Source of the DNA: Antitrichia curtipendula
Taxonomy: Eukaryota > Streptophyta > Bryopsida > Hypnales > Leucodontaceae
Length of the DNA stretch: 64,000 nucleotides
Direction: 5' to 3'
Assembly (NCBI GenBank): GCA_951230915.1
Contig: OX579635.1
Span: forward strand, 17,050,001 to 17,114,000
The position numbers and the translations under genes were made by a program. Numbering within the stretch: the first letter of the stretch is position 1; every line of letters starts with the position of its first letter. Shown in pieces: positions 21,514-33,961 of the stretch. The notes below the pieces were generated by a model. It was not told the origin of the DNA, made no database searches, and worked only from the letters and a program-made list of their open reading frames with translations.

Positions 21514-24500
21514 GAATTGCAGCTGTGACACACGCTTACACCACCCCCAGGCCTAATGCAACTATCAACATTGATACCCAAATTTCAAATTTAAGAAAAA
21601 AAAACTAAAAAACGTCCAATAATAAAATGTGGTAAAACACGCCACTCAAAAAAGTGCTGTACATTGAAAATAGACATGAGTTCCATGACAGGGCAGGAGA
21701 AATTTCTCTGGCAAATGACCACATCACCTGGACTCGTGTTATTGTTATTGTGAAGCTTCTGGTGCCACTCTACTATCATTCCTCCTTTACAATCACATTT
21801 CCGTTGCAGTTTGATTAAAAAAACGTGAAAAAATGTCAATAACATTGAGCAGGAACATACCGTCATTGATAGAGGCTATCACTGCCATTAAATAATGTTT
21901 TCATAGTAAACATTATCACAATTCCTCAACATGCATTATTTCTACTTAACAAATTTTTAATGAATAAAAATGAAGTGTACTTTTCTTGAATTTTTTTCTT
22001 AGATTCTCAACTCAAGTATTCAACATAAAAACTTAGAAAATATAAATAAACAATACAAAAAATTTAAGTTAAGAAGATTCAAAACCAAAAAATCTAGTCA
22101 AGCAAGGTGCAAAAGAACTTGTTTTCTTCACTTTGGATGCAAATATCTTGCAATCTAGGTGGTCAAAGTTTTGAAATTTATTGCATACATTCTTATAAAA
22201 GTCTAATATAAGATCCTATGGTTAGGTATGCAAAAAAAACAATTCTTAAAGTTTTCTTCTTTTTGCAATAGAAGTGGCTTTTTTAGTGTGTTTTGATGGA
22301 GAAAAGGCCTCGGTCCTTTAGGGGTTAAAATGGCGATATTCCTACGTCATTTTTCCATTCAATTTCTAGGATTGGTAAGGATTTTAGATTGCACAATCTG
22401 AAATCTAGGAGCGACATACATTGTAGACCATATGGTTCAAGCAAAGAAGTGTCAAGTTTGTGGAATACTACCAATTTAATGAAATATCCGTTAGGAATAT
22501 TTCCCCGACAAGATGCCCCCCAAAACAAACAACACATCTGAATAACAATAATTTCTTCCCAAATATGTTGACCCACATCAATCTCCTTCTCCTCCACGAC
22601 CTACAGTAGTCATAATGAGACGGATCATCTCTTTATTCTCAAGTTGTGTAGCAAAAATTCATTGCAAAAGGTTGGTAAGGGCCTCCTTATATGTATCAAT
22701 GGGTGGAAGGAGTCTATAAGGTCGAAATATAGAAATCACTTTTATGCTCCTTCTACAGTATCTAATACACTAATATTGGTAGAACTCTCTCTCCTACTTC
22801 TATGCTTACCGATCATTGGTGGCATTAAGTTCTTGTCTTTTAGTTGCTTTCTTTGCCCACCGACCTCACATATAAGCTGACCCTAAGTCTATCTTGAGCT
22901 GCACTGATTTCTTGGTAGAACCACCTATTATCAATCAGACATCCATATCCATCATGTAGGGATGCAGCTATTTCCAACCAAGGCTAGAACAGGTTTTCAA
23001 CCAAAGTTAGGAATGTGATTTTTTCTCCTTTGCAAGGTTGCGACTTTAAGGTCATGTCACACGTCCTAACGTAGTGAGCAAAAAAGTAGGAAGCAATGAG
23101 TGGAAAAGTAGTTTTGGAATGATCGGAATTGGAAGGCTCTATATATTGGACATGGGTTGAGGCCAACTTTTGGCTTGCAAAATTCATCGTAATTTGAAAT
23201 TGAGGAATAAAATCATAAAAAATTGGTAATGCTTGTCATTTCTATCTTTCTACTTGGCAATCTTTCTATAGGTCAGTAAATTTATATTGCCTTCTATTGC
23301 TTCAAAACATATACGGAATCACTTAAGTGGTTGACCATAGATGGTCTACCATAGCAACAAAAAACCAAGTACATGGTTCCGACACGTGTCATGATTACAT
23401 TCTACTTCAAGTTGATTTTAAAACCTTAATCTTCCAGGTGTTAAATTTTTTGAATTCAATGTTGTTTTGGCGATGCATTATAGAATGTTAACCCTCAAAC
23501 CTCAACACAAACATTTTGCGTCTGATAGATGACATAAAACCCTTCCAATAAGATAGAAGTGTAACTATTCATTTTCAAAATATTGTTGTAAAAAGGGAGG
23601 TCTTTTTTGACTTCCAATGAGTGCTTTTGCTATTTCTTAAGCCAATTATTCACATAGTAATAAAAAGGGATGATTTCCAAGGTCAGCTAACAACACCTTG
23701 TGTTCAGTGTTCACACAACCAATGAAAGCATACTGTGCCAATAGATATTCCTATCCACCTCTCCTTGTATATGTCAGCTATAAGTTTGGACCAGCTGCTG
23801 GCTTCCGAAATTCATAGTAATTTCAATTCAAAGTATAAAATTACAGAAAAAATTACAATCTCCTTGATTTCTATCTTCTTACATGGCAGAAAATTTACAT
23901 GCCTTCTACTGCTCCAAAACATGCATAGATTGCTTAAGTGGTCGACAATGGGTGGTTCTACTATATGTGAAAGATTGCCCCACTCCTTTCATGAAAGCGT
24001 GAGTTTAAGATCTCAAAAAGATGAAATGTGTTTTAATCAAATAATCAATTAGAAACGTGATGGTACTACAATATATATGAAACTCAAAGCTCAATTCCAT
24101 ATGCCCGTGTTTCATAATCGTCCAATCCGTCAAGTCCTGTAATAAAGCAGATCAGGCAGCACATTAACCTACGAGTTCTGACAGCATTTTTCCATTGCAT
24201 ACGCCATTTTAACAGAATTTTCCCATGTAAGGTAGAGACACCTATACCGAACCGGGGTCCCAAACCCAAGAAATAGGGCAACAATATTGTAGGCCAGAGA
24301 AGGTTTGATTTTCAGGTAGCTTTGTGGAGGCTGGTTTTAATGAGGTTTCCAGCTGGACCGGGCATACATTAGTGCAAACTGCTTTCTGCATGCCAAGTAT
24401 GATGATAATGTAATTATTATTATTGGGAATGGCAATTGTAATGCATGAAATTGACAGTTCCAATTGTTAAGATTGGTGGCTCTAATTTTTGAAATCAACG

Positions 24501-24880
24501 GCTTCAATTCTTGAGATTCACAACATGTATTACTTCAATTGGCGGCCTCTGCTACTATGTATTGAATGAATTGTTTGCCGCTTCATTAACGTAGAGAAAT
24601 TATTTTTAAAATGGGAGCTGCTTGATTACGACACATGGACGGTCATGGAGAGTGGAATTCTACTTTAGCCATTTCTGGAACCTACTGTCAATGGTATAGA
24701 AATGTATAGGGTTGGATGCAAAACCACTGAGTGAATGCAAGCTTCTGGGCCTAATCTCCTAGCAAAGACTGTGAAAACTTTGCTTCACATTTCATATACC
24801 TGGACGAATCAATCGTGAACACTGTATAGAAAGCTCAGAATGTATGCTTATGGTCATTAGCATTTTCCTGATCATGGCAT
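21514..24880. other. Repeat-derived stretch without genes
   Basis: It holds an end of the TTAACCCCTAAAGG family (to 22328), a degraded TGGGGAATTT-type element (about 22329-22490), and two GGTGGTTCTACC repeats (23135-23350, 23745-23965). I see no supported gene. Confidence 0.4.
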
Positions 24881-26169
24881 TGAAACATTCATGGGCAGCG
24901 TTGTCTAATAGTGCTCTACGTCGCCGACAAGTGTAAGGAAGCTCCACCGAACATACTTAAGGTTGAAGGTCGCCGTTCTGAAGGCAGCGGACTTCGACAC
25001 CGTGAACAGAAGCATTTTCTCATCACCGTGTAGTACGTGCTCTCACTGCTGTTGTAATTATGCACCATGCTATTGCTGTATGTGCATAGATGTTCCGAAT
25101 AAGTCATGACTTGTATTTTGTAGATCGGATACTCTGCAAACCTCATTTGCAGTGCGGATATTCAAGAGGATCGATCGACTACTCTGCAATCCTTATTTGG
25201 AATATCAGTATGGAAGACCATCGGTCTTATCAGAGGCCATGAAGATATTGCAATGTTGTCTTAAGCGCCCTGGTCGACGGAGTTACTAACCTGCTCGCTG
25301 GTTGTCCTAGACTGTAGGAAACGGACGTCTATAGAAAAAATGTCCACGATGTCGCTCACATTCATGACAAAGCTCACATTCATGTGTGCATTGTGTTCGG
25401 TACTTCCACGTCATACGTGACGCTTTGTCAGGCATGTTCGGTCCAGTTCTCATCGTAGCCACCCATATGTACTGCACGATGTACGCGGCAACGTCACGTA
25501 GGCAGTGGTCCATGTCTGCTTGCATTCCATAGACAGGTTTCCAGAAAACGAAATCGACTACATCAGATGACTGTACTACAGCAACTATAGGCACGTCAAG
25601 GTCTGCGTGTCCGTATACATTGCTATGTCAAAGTGCATACCATTTGTATTGACGACGTCATCTTGGCTGTCGAAGCTGTGCAGGTTCAATATCAAGTACT
25701 GTAGAAGTTCGTGTTCGTCATCCGACTGGAGCTCTTGTGCTAGTACAGCATCTCTTGTGCCCACGGAATCATCATGGCATTCCATACTGTTGATGAACAC
25801 GACTACCTCGGCTTGAGCCGGCTCACTGGCGAAGCTCTGCCTACTAGCACGGATGACAACGGCACCTCAAGTGACGACACTCCTGTTGTTGACAGCGTCT
25901 ACGAATACAGGCAGTTGGAAGCGCTGCAGCAGGGATCACTTCGTCGATCTGCTGGCATCGGCGACGGAGGCTCCGGCTGAAGACCAGGAAGGCGACCGTA
26001 GACAGTGACTTTCGAGCTTTCTACCTGCACAGTTCCGCAAAGAAGTGCGTCCGCTGTTGACCGTCGTTTCCGCACATTCAGGACTCCATCGAGCCAGGAC
26101 TCCCGCCTCCGAAGAGCAACTCCTGTAATCCAGCAAGAGCTTCCTGAGGTCGGAACTTCAGTGCAGTAC
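24881..26169. other. GC-richer 5' part of the pogo-type element
   Basis: Composition changes near 24.88 kb and stays GC-richer to about 29.56 kb. Frame +1 at 25774-25980 (acidic, Ser/Asp-rich) is in the same frame as the transposase but ends at TGA 25978-25980. Minus-strand frames at 25307-25800 are open in pieces with a frameshift and have no recognised domain. Terminal inverted repeats were not found. Confidence 0.35.
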
Positions 26170-29100
26170 ATGCGACGTCCCCATGCAGTAGCTGACCGAC
26201 CGCTTTTTCATGACAATAACAACGCAGGCAGCAGTCACGAACAAAATGGGAGTGAATGCACGACACGGCCACGGAAGCGACGAGCTGGAAGAGAAGCCAA
26301 CATGTGGACAATTGAACAGCTGAAAGCGGCAGTCGCTGCTGTGGACACGGGGACGACAATTAGAGCAGCATCCCAGAAATTTCATATATCTTACTCCTCT
26401 TTGCGGGAGTAGTGCTACGGGTTACGTACCTCTCGTAAGCGTGGTCCTCCGTCGGTTCTGAATCCGCATGAGGAAGACCTCCTAGTAAAGTACCTCATGA
26501 ATATGTGCGACTTGGGGTACGGGCTCACTCCAACAGCTCTGAGATTGAAGGTCTACGAGATCACATCAGGCCGATGGACTCCCTTCCGGAATGGTGTGCT
26601 CGGTAAGGGCTGGATGAGATGGTGGCGCCACCGCCATCCTGAACTCACTTTGCGAGTAGCTGAGGCGTTGGAATCGGCACGGGCTCAGGGACTCACTCCA
26701 CATCACGCTAATACTTTTTACACGAACCTGGAAACTATGTGCAACGCCCACTGCTACTTCCCGGATCGAATTTGGAATTGCGACGAGACTGGCGTACAGG
26801 CAGGGAGGAACGGAGGTGGACTCGTCATTGCTCGCAAAGGTGCAAGAAATGTGCACTCCGTGGTTCCCGACAGGAGGGAATGGTTGTCTGTCCTTGTCTG
26901 CATAAATGCAGCTGGTACCGCCATTCCGTCATTCTATATATTCAGAGGCAAACGCATCCTACGCAACTATGTAGAAAAGTGTGAGCCCGGAGCTACTATG
27001 GCCATGCAGAAGAAGGCGTGGATGACATCGTACTTGTTCTCCACTGGATGTCCCATTTCATCAGAAGTATTCAAAACTCTGGAGGAATCTCACCTACAAG
27101 ACGGCACTTGCTGATCCTTGATGGACACAAAAGTCACGTCACTCTGGAGGTGGTGGTCTTAGCGAAAGCTGCAGGTTTGGATTTGCTGACACTACCATCG
27201 CATACGTCGCATGCTCTACAGCCATTGGATTGCAGCGTCTTCAAGCCTTTCAAAGACTACTTCCGAGTGTACCGTGACTACTGGACTAGCAGGCACTTGG
27301 GACAGGCAACTACGAAAGAAACTCTTGCCATCTGGGTGTCGCTGTCCTTGAGAAGGGCCTTGAGTGAGAAAAACATAAAATCCGGATTTTGGGGCACTAG
27401 CATTCTACCGTTCAATAGAACTGCGGTGGACCGGCACATGCAGCTGTCAACGACCTTCGAAGAAGCACAGGCAGCGGCACGTGGACCTCCGGAAGGGCAA
27501 TCCTGTGGACAGAGTTTTTCCACGGTTTTAGCTGCTGTCGACTCCGATGACGACAAACCTGCCGATGGCGTAGCGGACGACCATCAGCCCAGCGACCACA
27601 AAGTTGACGGTGAGTTCCATGTCTGTAATGCATGTCTTCATTTCACGTAGAAGACACATGAGCAGACACGAAAAAAACATTAAAGAACAGCAACTTCGAT
27701 ATGCAAAACCTTGAAGACTATATGTACCTAGGTATTTGTTGCATCCCTCTCCATGATGCGATGAAGACAAGCTCACGCAGCAGTCGTTGACTGTTAACAG
27801 AGGTTACGGCGCACAGTAAGATGGATGACGAATTCCACCTGTGACCCTCCCTTCTATGCTCACTGTAGACACAGGTCGTTGGATATGCGAACTGCGAGTC
27901 AGAAATGCTCGAAGGAGCTCACCGAAAGTACAGGATCACCAATGTAGGACGGAAGTATTCGCTGGACGTTGAACTGCAGCAAAATCAGAACTGAATACAT
28001 TGACGACACCAGAAATTCAACTTCTCATAATGGAATAGAGGCAGACCAGCACCTTACTGAAATACTGAACGTGCTTCAGTGTTCATTCAAAATGACACCA
28101 TGCTCTACTTTCAGAATGCAAGGAAGGAGCGGGAAGTCTAATATTCATGAGACAGAAAAATCCTATTTGCTTCTGGTTCATAAAATGAAGAGAAAGAACT
28201 ACCGCTCACATTACGTTCACAGTGTTCACTTTTGTTACGTAAAAAACTTCTAGATGCTGCATGTTGTCTTCTGTATGTGCAGGGCAACGTCTGCTGTCTT
28301 GTGTTCTCAATGTTCACCCATTGAATTGGAATTCCAAGTGCAAGCAATGTGCATGGACTAGCAGAGGAAGAAACGCCTGCATGCAACGACGGATGTGTAC
28401 GGCGACAGGGTCCACTGGAATCAGCGGAAGCAAGTGAAGGGGTCGCGCACTTGGGGTCGCAGGAGGTTGCTGCGGACTTCGCATCCCAGAACGAAACAGC
28501 GGTGCAGCAATTCGTTATCGACGTCGACCCCGACGATCACGAAGCGCCAGAGGAGATTGGCAGCTTGGAACGGGAGGTAGAATCAGTGGACTCCATAACG
28601 CACTTCCTCACCTTGCCTACACTAAGTCCGCGAGTGACACAAAAGCATAGGGATCCCCTGATCGACTTCACGAAGTCCATCATGTTAACATCAGATGAGT
28701 ACATCGAAGCTGCTGCGCAGTTACAGAGAAATAAAGTGACGGCCGCAGAGGAGAAACGGAGAGTTCGCCAAGAAAAGTCAGATCGCCGACAACGTCGAGC
28801 TGTAGAGAGGGAAGAGGATCGCCTACAACGCCTAGCTCGATCAGCGCAGTTGGCGGAGGCCAAGGTGGCGAAGGCAAGAGAGAAAGAAGCAGCCCGCATT
28901 CACAGAGAAGAAGCCCGGGCTCTTCGACAACAGGCTGCAGCGGACAAAATCGTTGAGAAGGCGCGAAGAACTGCCGAGCGTGCCCAAGCTCAACGTCTGA
29001 AGGTCATACTAGCAGCGGAGAGAACAGGAAGGCAACAAGCAGATGATGAAGAACTTCAAGGCCAAGACAGGTACTTCCACAGTACAACGTCATTCCCACC

Positions 29101-29383
29101 GTTTGCATCCTCAGCAGAGCATGTGCAAGCTTACCGTCACTTTGTCACCTCCATGCACTCTATGTTGCCAGCAACACCAGGAACTACAACTTCATACATC
29201 ACTTCGAACACACAGACGTGTGCACCGATCTATGCACAGACAATGCGGCCAAGGACTACGAACATGCCCCAGAGCCCTTCTTCCATGTCATTTGAATTTG
29301 AAAGAGCCGTTGGAAGTGTCCGACAGCATGGGAGCACTGTTGCGGCGGGAGAAGCGGAGCCCCGTCACGCGGCTTCCCGCTGA
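26170..29383 (+). pseudogene. pogo/Tigger-type DDE transposase, broken
   Basis: Exon 1 (26170-27609) encodes an Arg-rich start, a Psq-type helix-turn-helix (about 26302-26409), a Tc5/CENP-B-type second DNA-binding region (about 26470-26720) and the DDE_1 core: WNCDETG (first Asp), LLILDGHKSH (second Asp) and, 35 residues on, LQPLDCSVF (third Asp). Breaks: TAG at 26410-26412 and a 1-nt deletion near 27042 shifting frame 1 to frame 3. A donor G|GTGAGT (27610) and acceptor TAGCAG (to 28364) define a 755-nt intron in phase 1. Exon 2 (28365-29383) encodes an acidic start, a motif PLIDFTKSIMLTSDEYIEAA and a long Arg/Glu/Ala coiled coil, as in C-termini of related elements. It is a Tc1/mariner-superfamily enzyme and is now inactive as written. 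Confidence 0.85.
27610..28364 (+). other. Predicted intron of the pogo-type transposase
   Basis: GTGAGT at the 5' end and TAGCAG at the 3' end preserve phase between the two coding blocks. The intervening frames have stops. Confidence 0.6.
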
Positions 29384-30420
29384 CTGCATTTTCGAAATGG
29401 AAGTACTCCCAACGACTAGTAGTCATTTCGAGCTTAGTATCTGCAGTCACCTACTGCGAGCTTCGGTTCCAACGACTCTGCCTACTGTACATTCAGCCGT
29501 CCAGTACATTTGCCGTCGTCACTACCTTCAATACCTGGAGTGTGTGTGAAATGCATCAGAAGTCTCAGCTGTCATAATACTAAGGTTCATACAATACTGT
29601 CATGTACATATATGCTTTTCAGAGCTCAACTGAGCAAATATTGTACTTTTGAGGGAGCGGAATTCCTGCACTCTAAGGACTGAGTATGGGATCAGCCTAC
29701 TTTTGGACTTGTAAAAATCACTGTAATTTCACTTTTGCTTATAAAATTCCAAAGAAATTGCTATCCCCATATTTCCACTTCCTCTATACAAGAAAAATTT
29801 ACCTTCACTCACACTGCTCATGATCTGCTCGAAATCTGCTTAGATGATCGGGTATGGGTGTCTCCACCTTACTGACACCTATGCATGAGGGATCGTTCGG
29901 CTTCACTCTCTTGACTAGCAACATCTTGCAGAAACTCCTCGGCAGGCCCATTCCCATCTCCAACAGCCTGAGCAGCGTACACAAGAGCATGAGAGGAAAC
30001 ATATCAAATTTGAAAGTGCTGCAAAGTTTCAGACAATCAATCAAACTGAAAGAGCGAGAACTTTTAAACATAGATGCAAACTGGATGTTTGCCTTCTGCA
30101 CTTTGCTGATGAATGGAAAGAACTGAATTCCCAGCCTAGATGAACCAGCACAACTCGGTGTAATCCTGGTGATACTACAGTATCATTGAGGGGATTACCA
30201 GGATCATCGGACTGATGGGCGCACGCCAGAGCGATGTCGAAGTATGGTCAGTGGATGAGATCCGAGGAGACGGCATGGTCCCGGCCACACGATGCCCGAG
30301 CCCCTCACGGTAGCTAGCGTGCGGGTTTACTGGTCAAAAAAGTGGTGGTAGCACAAGGGGCTTGCTTATAATTAAATACAGACACAACGTCGTCAGAGCA
30401 CTGCTCACTGGTCAAGTCTA
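29384..30420. other. 3' flank of the transposase and a dispersed repeat
   Basis: A GGTGGTTCTACC-family-like stretch is at 29685-29880. A short palindromic segment, GATACTACAGTATC, is near 30172. No gene is supported. Confidence 0.35.
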
Positions 30421-31083
30421 GAGCAGTGCAAGGCTCTTGTTTTACCCCCTGGGAAAACACAGGAACCTTTTCTTTCAATCGCAAATTCTCTTTTGCAAAT
30501 TTTGAGCTCATATTTGCAATCAGAAGCCCCAAATTAGGTTGTTCACGAGTCAGCAATAAAATGAATACGGCACAACACAGGGGGCCTATTTTTTTTTACA
30601 TTCACCCTTGACTGGACCTCACAAGGGCCAGGGTGAATTGACAGCCAAGGTGAATTGCCCCCTTCATTGTCCCACCAGGGCAAACACTGGAATTTTTTAT
30701 TTGTAATGTACGATTTTTTTTGAAATTCTGAATTCATATTTGCAATCAAAGGCCCCAAATTAGGTAGGAGAGGTGAAGAATTATCAATAACTGTGGCACA
30801 AGAATAGGGGGAATTTTTTTTAAATTATCCTTGGATAGGGCAATGAGGGGGTCAATTCTCCCTGGCTGAGAATTGACCCCCTCGCTCGTCCATGCAAAGT
30901 CATTCCAAGGGTGCAAGTAAAATAAAAGACCCCCTATCTTGTGCTTGATAAAATTATCTTGTTTACCTCTCCTTGCTAAGTTGGGGCCTATGATTGCAAA
31001 CATGAATTCAGAATTTGCAAAAAAATTCATGCGTGGAAAATAAAAAATTTCAGGGTTTACGAGCGAGGGGGGCAGTTCACCCC
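30420..31083. repeat. Three adjacent copies of a 220-bp GTGAATTGCCCCC repeat
   Basis: Units at about 30420-30640 and 30640-30858 lie in the same orientation; 30868-31083 is inverted. Each has a TTGGGGCC, TTGCAA and ATGAATTCAGAATTTGCAA core and ends like GGGTCAATTCTCCC. The junction 30845-30889 is itself a hairpin of GGGGGTCAATTCTC and its inverse. Relatives are at 40615-40845 and 58012-58248. Confidence 0.7.
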
Positions 31084-31357
31084 GGCCTCCGCAAGAGGCT
31101 CGTTGCACTGCTATAGACTCGACCCTGCTCACTGCTGCTGCTGCTGCCAAAAACAGGCCATCGTGGTCAATAGATTCGCTACACCAGACAGGATTCACTC
31201 GCACGAAACGAAACTAATAATCAATGACAGGGTTGGTGGTACTCGTGCCATTCGGATTTGCCGAAGAGGTCGGCCAACGGAATCCGCCCCCACCCCGACC
31301 CCCACCCACTCTTTCCCTGTATTTGCCCCTCCGACTGTTTCTGCCCCTCGCTTTGGT

Positions 31358-33051
31358 ATGGCTGACGGGAATGGTGAAGTTCGGGGAGGAGAATCAGGCG
31401 TGCCGGAGTCGAACAGTCCTCCAAACCCTAGCAGAGAGAGTCCTCGCCAAGATCCAGGAGGAGCAGAGTCAGGCGTGCCGGAGTCGAACAGTCCTCCAAT
31501 CCCTAGCAGAGATAGTCCACACCAAGATCCACAGTCCGTGATAGTTGTAGTGTCTGATAACAATTTCCCCCATGAGGAGATCCAAAACGTGGTGTGGATC
31601 GAGGGCAGTGAGGAGCACCGTACGGCTTTGAAGGAGTGGGACCGCAAGGAGTTGTATCTAAGCAGCAAGGTGGATCGCAAGGAGAAGCGGAGCGCGGACT
31701 TCACAAACCATATCTTCAATATCGTGGGGTTCTTCAGTGTCTTCCAAGGCGTGGTGCTCACCGCTGTGTCGCAGCTCAACTCTAGCAGCAAACCCCTGTG
31801 TGGCATGGTCTGGGTTCCCGCCCTGTTATCGAGCGTGGCGGCGGTGGTCACCATCATTGGTGTCTCGATCAAGTTTTCAACGCTCCAGGAGTTAGAGATC
31901 TCCATCCACAACGAGAAGATCGCGCAAACGGTACGCAAACAAACTTTCTGAACTAGATAGGGCATATGTTTTTGTAGGTTCCCTTGAGTATACCTCAGTC
32001 GTTGTTCTTGGTATTCTAGTAGGGTAACTTGTCCAAATTGTCAATAAGTGTCAAATTTTGAAAATATGTATTGAATCTATACTGCATTGTATTTCTGTAA
32101 CGACGTTTGAGATCAGCTGAAGCTTGAGAAATATGGCAGAAAAATGAGAATTTTCTATAGACAAGGTAGGGTTTTTTCAAATTACTAGAACTAGGGCATA
32201 TATTTGCGTAGTTTCATTTAGCACCGCAGGTTTAGTTCTTGGTCCACAAGTGGGGCTCCTTGTCCAAGTTGCCAGTAACTTGGTCATTGTCAATTTTAGG
32301 AAACATGCATGTATTGTTCATTTGAAGCCATACTGCACATTTCTATAGAGATCTTTGAGGCTTGAGAAATATGGGTAATTAATACAGCATAGTAATATAT
32401 TTGAAGTTTTCAATAGAATATACTGTAAAGGTTGTCCAATCTTCACATTAATGCTCCGCAATTTGTAAGTTTGGGTGCACTTGGGCTCAATGCACTCCTT
32501 TAAAGAATTCTATTGTAGCATCTTTGTAGGGTTTGGGAAATATGAGATTTTGAAATTTTAATACCCTAAAAGCTATCTCTAACATGCATTGTCGACCTTT
32601 TAGTATCAGTGAATTAGATCCGTTACAAAAGTTCAATGTCGAATGTATCAACTAGTTTTTTCTATCATTCAAAAATGTATGGCGTAATTATTTATTCTCT
32701 TGAGACATTTATTTACTTCCTTGTGACTTTCTGAATGATTTGCTTATGATTGTTTGAGCACTTAGGGAATACATTATTCAAATGAAACTATCGTAGATCT
32801 TTGCAGTGTTTGACTTTGAAAGTTTGTTTACCACTCAGGCAGTAGCAGCAAGAGCTACAAAACTTCGAGCGGAGGGGAGAAAGTTCAACTTCAGCAAGCA
32901 CGCTAAGGAAGGTCAGGGAAGAAAACCAAGTTCTTGGATCTCGATTAGTAGGATCGGCGTCATTCTGTCAGTGGTTTTTTTCACAGGTCTTTTCATTCTG
33001 TCCTATGTTGTGATCCTTTGCGACGTCTTGGCGGTTAGCAAGTGGAACTAA
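31358..33051 (+). CDS. Three-helix membrane protein of unknown function (two exons)
   Basis: CDS 31358-31930 joins 32839-33051. The donor ACG|GTACGC and acceptor CACTCAG|GCA keep phase 0 and give about 261 residues ending at TAA 33049-33051. The N-terminus is hydrophilic and Pro/Ser-rich, with two near-identical 25-residue units (GVPESNSPP...). A charged helix follows, then three hydrophobic segments: about residues 130-150 and 158-183 in exon 1 and one near residue 230 in exon 2. It is probably an integral membrane protein. ATG 31358 (Met-Ala-Asp) is chosen because upstream in-frame sequence is low-complexity. No stops or frameshifts break it. I do not recognise the family. The next ORF starts 50 nt downstream on the same strand. 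Confidence 0.7.
31385..31532 (+). repeat. Tandem duplication inside the membrane-protein gene
   Basis: Two units of about 74 bp, differing at a few positions, encode a repeated Gly-Val-Pro-Glu-Ser-Asn-Ser-Pro-Pro module. The reading frame is preserved. Confidence 0.75.
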
Positions 33052-33101
33052 GATCTGGAGTAAAATTCGATAAAATCTAGATTATTATCCGACTGGGAAC
33101 C

Positions 33102-33624
33102 ATGGGGAAGGTAACAAGAGTGTTCAATGACACCGAGTCAGTCATTGAATTGAAACAAGGATCTGCAAATGTGTTCCATTTGTTGCATTCTCTGCCAACG
33201 AAGAAGTCGTACAGTATCAAGGTGGATGAAAGTGCAACATATCGTGAATATTGGTGTGCCGTGCAACCCATACAATCTGATAATACCACAGAAGAACGAG
33301 TGGTATTTAGTTCTGACGACTGTGCTGAATTCAGCAAAGTCAGAATCTTTAAGGATATTAATGGAAAGTATATATGGCAAGGGACTGAGCAGAGGGGCAC
33401 GTGGCGGAATACCCCAATCCTTTCCAAAACCCCGTCCCCCGACCCGAACCCCGATCCGACCCCAACCCCAACCCCAACCCCGACCCCAACTCCAACCCCG
33501 ACCCCAACTCCAACCCCGACCCCAACCCCGACCCCGATCCCAACCCCGACCCCAGCCTCGACCCCAGTCCACAATGTAGAAACTTCTAAATGGTGGCATA
33601 TTCCTGGATTAACCCGAAAGAAGG
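33102..33624 (+). CDS. Small globular domain with Pro-Thr repeat tail, unknown family (3' end uncertain)
   Basis: ATG 33102 opens a 108-residue globular region (a beta-rich looking stretch with [17 protein letters not shown] and a SSDDC motif), followed by about 40 residues of Pro-Thr/Pro-Asp repeats and a short Trp-containing segment. A donor AAG|GTACGA lies at 33624/33625; beyond it the frame reads on to a stop at 33812 but looks like intron. No downstream exon was identified. The globular part resembles small plant proteins of unknown function that I cannot name reliably. The start codon is only 50 nt from the preceding gene's stop, suggesting one transcript or a fused locus. Confidence 0.6.
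33428..33572 (+). repeat. CCCCRA-type hexanucleotide microsatellite within coding sequence
   Basis: Units ACCCCA/ACCCCG/ACTCCA repeat about two dozen times. In the gene's frame they encode Pro-Thr; all other frames are open too, giving Pro-Asn/Pro-Asp, Pro-Arg/Gln, or Gly-Val on the minus strand. Confidence 0.9.
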
Positions 33625-33961
33625 TACGACACTTTCACATTTCATATTTTACTTGTTCTTATAATTGCACTCAATCCTCTCTACGTAGTGATGCATTTAG
33701 TATTTGTTTATTCCCTATACATTTCATGCAAATGCCGATTGGACAACTTTCACATATCAAACTGAGAATAATTGCCAATCTGATTGGACACCTTTCTTGT
33801 GTCAAGTTGTGAGAGTGCATTTAGGTCCCGTAGCAGTGTTATCAGATACGGTTGATTGTAGTGTCTGGGGGAATGTCTAAGTTCATTCGTTTGTGTCTCA
33901 TTGTTTCGGTGCCTTCACTAGAACTTTGTCAAAATCTTCATTGAAGCTCTTTGGGATGTGA

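Noticed and set aside
26005..26169. Transposase start at an upstream non-ATG codon
   Set aside because: The first ATG in frame is 26170; upstream sequence contains stops at 25978 and shortly after.
31195..31965. 256-codon minus-strand open frame
   Set aside because: It is the antisense shadow of the membrane-protein exon, which has splice sites, helices and a phase-matched second exon.
33077..33574. Minus-strand frame with a long Gly-Val repeat
   Set aside because: It arises from the CCCCRA hexamer array, which is open in every frame; the plus-strand gene has the better globular region.
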